From JAKJBL01 sp964461335 (lineage in GTDB: Bacteria > Bacillota > Clostridia > Christensenellales > CAG-138): a stretch of 14,457 nt of DNA. The stretch spans positions 1 through 14,457 of the forward strand of contig CAYWTY010000041.1 in assembly GCA_964461335.1 (NCBI GenBank), in the 5' to 3' direction. Under the pieces are notes generated by a model. That model did not search any database. It was given only the letters and a program-made list of their open reading frames with translations, and was not told the origin of the DNA. The first letter of the stretch is position 1. Each line of letters starts with the position of its first letter. Below are positions 13,721-14,457 of this stretch, piece after piece. The translations under genes and the position numbers were made by a program.

Positions 13721-14417
13721 AGTTAAGGATCTGCATGTCACATACGGCGCTATAAGAGCCGTTAAAGGTATTGAATTTTATGTGAACAAGGGCGAAATCG
13801 TGACTTTGATCGGCTCAAACGGCGCCGGCAAAACTACGACACTTCGTACTATAAGCGGGCTTGAAAAGGCTGTTTCCGGCAAGGTGTTCTTTAAGGGAAT
13901 GGATATCACAAATAAGCCGCCTCATCAAATCGTTGGCTGGGGTATTACGCATGTTCCTGAAGGCCGAAGAATATTTACAAACCTAACCGTTATGGATAAC
14001 CTCCGCATGGGAGCAAACCTGCGTAAAGATGCTGCAGGAATAAAAAAGGATATGGATGAGGTTTTCGACCGCTTCCCGAGGTTGAAGGAGCGTCGCGGAC
14101 AATCTGCACTTACACTTTCAGGCGGTGAGCAGCAGATGTTGGCAGTTGGCCGCGCAATGATGTCAAGGGGTGAGTTGGTTGTCCTTGATGAACCCTCAAT
14201 GGGTCTTGCCCCAATGATTGTAGACGAAATCTTCAGAGTAATTCAAAAACTCAACGAGGACGGTGCAACTATACTGCTGGTTGAGCAAAATGCATATATG
14301 GCGCTTAATTTAGCAAGCCGCGCATATGTGCTTGAAACAGGGAATATTACAATCCACGGTGTTGCGAAGGATCTATTACGCGACCCGCGTGTGAAGCAGG
14401 CATACCTTGGCAGCTAA
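13710..14417 (+). CDS. livF: Branched-chain amino acid-type ABC transporter ATPase LivF
   Basis: This 235-residue protein is the second ATPase of the importer. Walker A is GSNGAGKT (35-42), the signature is LSGGEQ (136-141), and Walker B is VVLDEP (157-162), followed by 'SMGLAPMIVDEIF'. The H-loop position is Gln (Q193 in 'VEQN'), which is normal for LivF. The reading frame is open from a TTG at 13680, but the conserved N-terminus and a GGGAGG box (13693-13698) place the start at the ATG at 13710; the adjacent ATG at 13713 is equally possible. It overlaps the end of livG by 11 bp. The remaining 40 bases to the window edge hold no gene or terminator that I can see. Confidence 0.93.
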   Translation: MMLEVKDLHVTYGAIRAVKGIEFYVNKGEIVTLIGSNGAGKTTTLRTISGLEKAVSGKVFFKGMDITNKPPHQIVGWGITHVPEGRRIFTNLTVMDNLRMGANLRKDAAGIKKDMDEVFDRFPRLKERRGQSALTLSGGEQQMLAVGRAMMSRGELVVLDEPSMGLAPMIVDEIFRVIQKLNEDGATILLVEQNAYMALNLASRAYVLETGNITIHGVAKDLLRDPRVKQAYLGS

Positions 14418-14457
14418 AAGGCACATAAGGTTTAACTCTAAAGGCTGTTCCCCACCT

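Noticed and set aside
9697..14417. Urea importer (UrtABCDE)
   Set aside because: Subunit features match Liv-type proteins and there is no urease nearby; urea specificity cannot be supported.

Overview
The window reads as one chromosomal catabolic locus from a Gram-positive, probably clostridial (Firmicutes) bacterium. This is inferred from strong AGGAGG-type ribosome binding sites, sigmaA-like TTGACA/TATAAT promoters, several GTG starts, moderate GC, a lipoprotein-anchored binding protein, and a GC-rich palindromic repeat of a kind I associate with Clostridia. I see no rRNA, tRNA, mobile element, phage gene or CRISPR array. Fourteen protein genes fill almost all of the window.

Layout. (1) 1-147: non-coding, with a small cluster of GC-rich palindromic repeats abutting the end of the leftward operon. 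(2) 148-3818, minus strand: a four-gene operon, transcribed in the order M20-type carbamoyl-amino-acid/allantoate amidohydrolase, aspartate dehydrogenase, PLP-dependent threonine dehydratase/serine racemase-type enzyme, DUF296/PCC-domain protein. (3) 3819-4043: a divergent regulatory region with two promoters and related operator-like motifs. (4) 4044-9412, plus strand: a five-gene operon of D-aminoacylase-type amidohydrolase, an unrecognised 151-residue protein, an allantoinase-like cyclic amidohydrolase (GTG start), an Asp/Glu/hydantoin/allantoin racemase (GTG start) and an aspartate-type aminotransferase. (5) 9413-9696: a third promoter with the same motif, tandem upstream repeats and a leader of about 175 nt. 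(6) 9697-14417, plus strand: a complete branched-chain-amino-acid-type (HAAT) ABC importer, with a lipoprotein binding protein, two permeases and two ATPases. A strong hairpin separates the binding protein from the permeases.

How it may work together (inference). The importer brings in an amino-acid-like or ureide-like nitrogen compound. The racemase sets its stereochemistry, the cyclic amidohydrolase opens a hydantoin-type ring (allantoin is the best guess from sequence similarity), and the M20 enzyme removes the carbamoyl or ureido group. Aspartate dehydrogenase, the dehydratase and the aminotransferase then move the nitrogen and carbon into central metabolism around aspartate/oxaloacetate. 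The D-aminoacylase-like enzyme may feed in N-acyl or N-carbamoyl D-amino acids. A motif CTATCGAyagTA lies on or just downstream of all three recognisable promoters. This suggests one regulator, encoded outside the window, controls the two catabolic operons and the importer as a unit. The true substrate is not proven by the sequence; allantoin, hydantoins and N-carbamoyl-aspartate (orotate degradation) all fit.
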